Shown here: in pieces, positions 61,431-64,000 of the stretch
Layout of the letters: each line of letters begins with the position of its first letter
Position numbering within the stretch: position 1 is the stretch's first letter
Assembly: GCA_024500155.1 (NCBI GenBank)
Contig: CM044869.1
Span: 33,230,501-33,294,500, forward strand
Source of the DNA: Chenopodium formosanum
Lineage: Eukaryota; Streptophyta; Magnoliopsida; Caryophyllales; Amaranthaceae
Reading direction: 5' to 3'
DNA length: 64,000 bases
The notes under the pieces: generated by a model
What the model was told of the DNA's origin: nothing
Seen by the model: the letters and a program-made list of their open reading frames with translations, nothing else
Database searches by the model: none
Position numbers and translations under genes: made by a program

Positions 61431-62110
61431 GATGCAGTCATGAAGGCTATGATAGGATAAGTAGGGAATTTCTTGATGTTCTTGAAAGAAAGGGGTTTAG
61501 GTAGCGGTGAATGGATCGGACATAAGGCTTCTTATCCAATGCCTTCTTTTCGGTTCGGTGAATGGGGCCCCATGTAATAGTCCTAGGCAAGGGGATTGTG
61601 TTGGGAGATCCCTTGTCACCATTTCCTTTTCACCCTGGTGGTTGAATGAAAGAATGCTTGAAAAGGGGTGTTTTGGGTGAGATTGATGCCTTTTCAGCTT
61701 TGGTGATTTTATTTTTGGATGACAAAGTAATTAGTTTCAAGCAGATGTTCACTCTTTTTCAGATTGTGCTTGAGGCAGTATGATCCAAGAAAGTAAATAA
61801 AACCCTGGCTTTGGTAGAATATCAAGAAAGGTCTGTGGTTTTACCTTAAAAGTCACTTGTTGCTGGGTTTTTGTGTTTGATGTAATTCGTTGCGATGGAG
61901 TGAAATTGTACATACATTGGATGTGTTAAAAAGATCTGAAACCAATTCTAAGTATTCACTGTTTTGAAAAGATTTGGTTAGGTAATATGCATATGTGGAT
62001 ATGAAATGGGATAAAGGTTCACCTAATGTGATGTGAATGCTGTGTAATGACTTTAAATCTTAAGAGTTGCCCAAATTGTTTAGAATGCCTAGTGTGGGTG
62101 GGACTTGCAT
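61431..62110 (+). pseudogene. LINE reverse transcriptase relic
   Basis: The conceptual translation, with several stops and shifts, contains EFLDVLERKGF-like sequence, then GKGIVLGDPLSPF, the box typical of plant L1 reverse transcriptases, and ILFLDDK where FADDT is usual. It is a short, decayed fragment. The edges are approximate. Confidence 0.5.
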
Positions 62111-62639
62111 GTAGAGGAGGCAATTGGGTTAGTAGGCACAGGAACCCAAACGCATCATTTTGGGTCGCATCTAATAGCTTTTTTCTGCAATAAATTTTGG
62201 AAACTCGGATTTGTTCATATTAATTTATTTGAGTACAGCTCTGTACTTTTATGATATGCAGCACGAGTTGAGTATTAGGTATGGTCGTCAAATGAGAAGA
62301 AACTTAAGATGAAAAGGTGAGAAGGGTCCATGGGCTTTAATCTACCTTAATGTGCATCTTTTTTTAACTGCAATCTTAGCTAAAATTATATTAATATTAC
62401 ATGACAAGTCTATGAAGTGAATTTGGAACATTTTTGGTATTGAAGGCCTGCTTTGTATCACTGTCAATTTTTAGTTAATGGTTTTACGATTTTGAAATTC
62501 AAGTGACATAAGTTGTACAATCACTTTAAAAACTAATCATTTTAATACTCCCCAAGTCCTCAAATTATTGCCCCCTTAGGCTTGGGCACATATTTCAAGG
62601 CATTGTTCGGTTGCAATGGGAAATTACTTCCCATGATAA

Positions 62640-62972
62640 TGATAAGGTTGAATCCTTATCTGAGCTCTGATGGAGCAGAACTAGAGTAATTTCCAGAAAC
62701 GAAGAGTAGAGAAGAGAATGTGAGGGAGAAGAGAGTGTAACAGAATAGAGAAAGAGAGAGTAGAGAGAGAAGGAGATTAGATTCAATGTAATTGATATTA
62801 TGATTTTCAATTACAACTTAATTAGCTTAAATAAGCCAGCTCATTACACTAAGCCTCCTCTTTTCTAACAGAAAAGATTCCTTTCTAACAAATTCATAAA
62901 ACGACAAAAATAGGAAACACAGCATACCAAAGTTAACCAACTTAACCGAATTAACTAACTTGCCCTATATCA
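62640..62972 (-). repeat. Chromovirus 3' LTR and adjoining polypurine tract
   Basis: About 333 bp, starting TGATAAGG and ending CTATATCA on the plus strand. The outer edge could also be 62634 because TGATAA is doubled. The polypurine tract follows at 62973-62990 (minus strand TTTTAAAGGGGGAGGGTA). Short LTRs fit a Reina-type chromovirus. Confidence 0.7.
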
Positions 62973-62999
62973 TACCCTCCCCCTTTAAAAGACTTGACC

Positions 63000-64000
63000 T
63001 CAAGGCTTAGGAACACTAAATCCAGGAAAGAGAGCCTCAAATTCTTCAACAGACATCCAAGAAGTGTCATGGAAAGGTTTGTCCTGCCACTGAACCAAAT
63101 ACTGCTCCACTTGACCAGCAGCAGTCTGTAGAGTCTTATGAGCCACTACTGCAGAAGGCACCAGAGGAGTGCGGTCAGGAGAATCACTCAAGATTGGCAG
63201 CACAGCAACTGAAAACTTTCAGCTGAGAAACATGAAAAACATCATGTATCTTAGCTGCACTTAGGAGTTGCAACCTGTATGCAACCTTTCCAATGACTGC
63301 AGTCACTCGAAAAGGGCCAAAATACTTTGGAGCCAACTTAGTGTTGCTCCTCTGAGTAACTGATTGCTGCCTGTAATACTGTAACTTCAACCAGACCCAA
63401 TCAACAATCTGGAACTCTCTCTCAGATCTCTTCTTATCAGCCTCTAATTTCATTCTATGCCGAGCTTTGCTCAAATTTTCTTTGCTCAAATTTTCTTTCA
63501 GCAGCTTGAGCATTTCTTCCCTTTTCTGCATGCTTCTAACAACCACAGCATTGCTAGATTCCCCAGGTAAATAAGGAAGATGTAAGGGAGGTGCCTGATT
63601 GTACACCACCTCATATGGAGTAACATTAGCAGCACTATGATAGTGTGTATTATACCACCACTCAGCCATAGGTAGGTATTTACACCAATCTTTTGGTCTA
63701 TCACAGAAAAACACCTCGGATAAGCTTCCAAACACCTATTCACTACTTCAGTCTGTCCATCTGTTTCTGGATGGTAAGCAGAAGACAGCAAAAACTCAAA
63801 ACCATGCAGGGAGAACAACCCTTTCCAGAACTGACTCAGAAAGATAGGGTTATCACTGACTATACTCTTAGGCCAACCATGTAACTCGAACACAAAGTCC
63901 AGGTACACTTGAGCAACCTCAACTGCAGTGTAAGGATGCTTTAAAGCCAATGAAATGGGCATATTTACTTAATCTATCCACCACCACAAATATCACATTC
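63000..64000 (-). pseudogene. Chromovirus integrase and chromodomain
   Basis: Three overlapping frames carry one protein. 63498-63962 has the integrase core with SIVSDNPIFLS (normally SDRDP) and SSAYHPETDGQTEVVNR. 63184-63735 has AEWWYNTHYHSA, a DWVWLKLQYYRQQS segment and KYFGPFRV. 63000-63203 is a chromodomain (QYLVQWQDKPFHDTSW), which guides integration toward marked chromatin in this lineage. Shifts lie near 63700 and 63195. A tandem duplication of KENLS occurs near 63470-63490. Confidence 0.85.

Larger units (their letters stand above)
62640..64000 (-). mobile_element. Decayed chromovirus, 3' end (continues right)
   Basis: In minus-strand order: integrase core and C-terminus, chromodomain, polypurine tract, 3' LTR. 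The rest lies beyond 64000. Two frameshifts and a changed integrase motif show it is inactive. Confidence 0.85.

Overview
This window is plant nuclear DNA, almost certainly from a eudicot. It holds Ty3/gypsy LTR retrotransposons of the plant Athila, Tat/Ogre and chromovirus lineages, Stowaway-like MITEs, and one intron-containing host gene whose C-terminus resembles the Arabidopsis Golgi protein golgin candidate 2 (GC2). The species cannot be named from the sequence. No rRNA, tRNA, organellar insert or CRISPR was seen.

Positions 1-50511 are a Russian-doll stack of retrotransposons. Outermost is Z, an Athila-type element on the plus strand. Its env-like ORF is at 1-497 and 44221-44428 and its 3' LTR at 48883-50511. 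Element A, a minus-strand Athila-like element of about 8.7 kb without pol, sits inside that ORF (498-44215). Element B, a plus-strand Tat/Ogre-type element of about 17.7 kb, sits in A's 3' LTR (1080-33575, target duplication ATATC). Element C, a minus-strand Athila-type element of 14.8 kb, sits in the last codons of B's integrase (9999-24810, target duplication GGAGG). Two solo LTRs complete the stack: D in A's 5' LTR (40046-42553, duplication AACAT) and E in Z's 3' region (44840-46660, duplication ATTAG). A diverged Tat-like LTR, F, lies directly after Z (50512-52140) and may be what Z inserted into.

C is young: its two 1576-bp LTRs differ at only two sites that I could find. All of its coding regions are nevertheless broken. 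B carries two antisense genes between pol and its 3' LTR. One encodes a plant-mobile-domain-like protein in six exons, and the other a DUF7745-like protein. Both keep introns although they ride in a retroelement, and the first has six in-frame stops. GC-rich short dyads, different in each family, lie upstream of the TATA boxes of several LTRs and also upstream of internal ORFs. The Athila LTRs start with a small hairpin whose stem changes in a compensatory way between families.

Positions 53023-58843 hold the last six recognised exons of the GC2-like gene on the minus strand. Its 5' exons were not found. To the right follow a MULE-like element, a GGACACG-rich inverted repeat, a LINE reverse-transcriptase relic and, from 62640, the 3' end of a decayed chromovirus on the minus strand.
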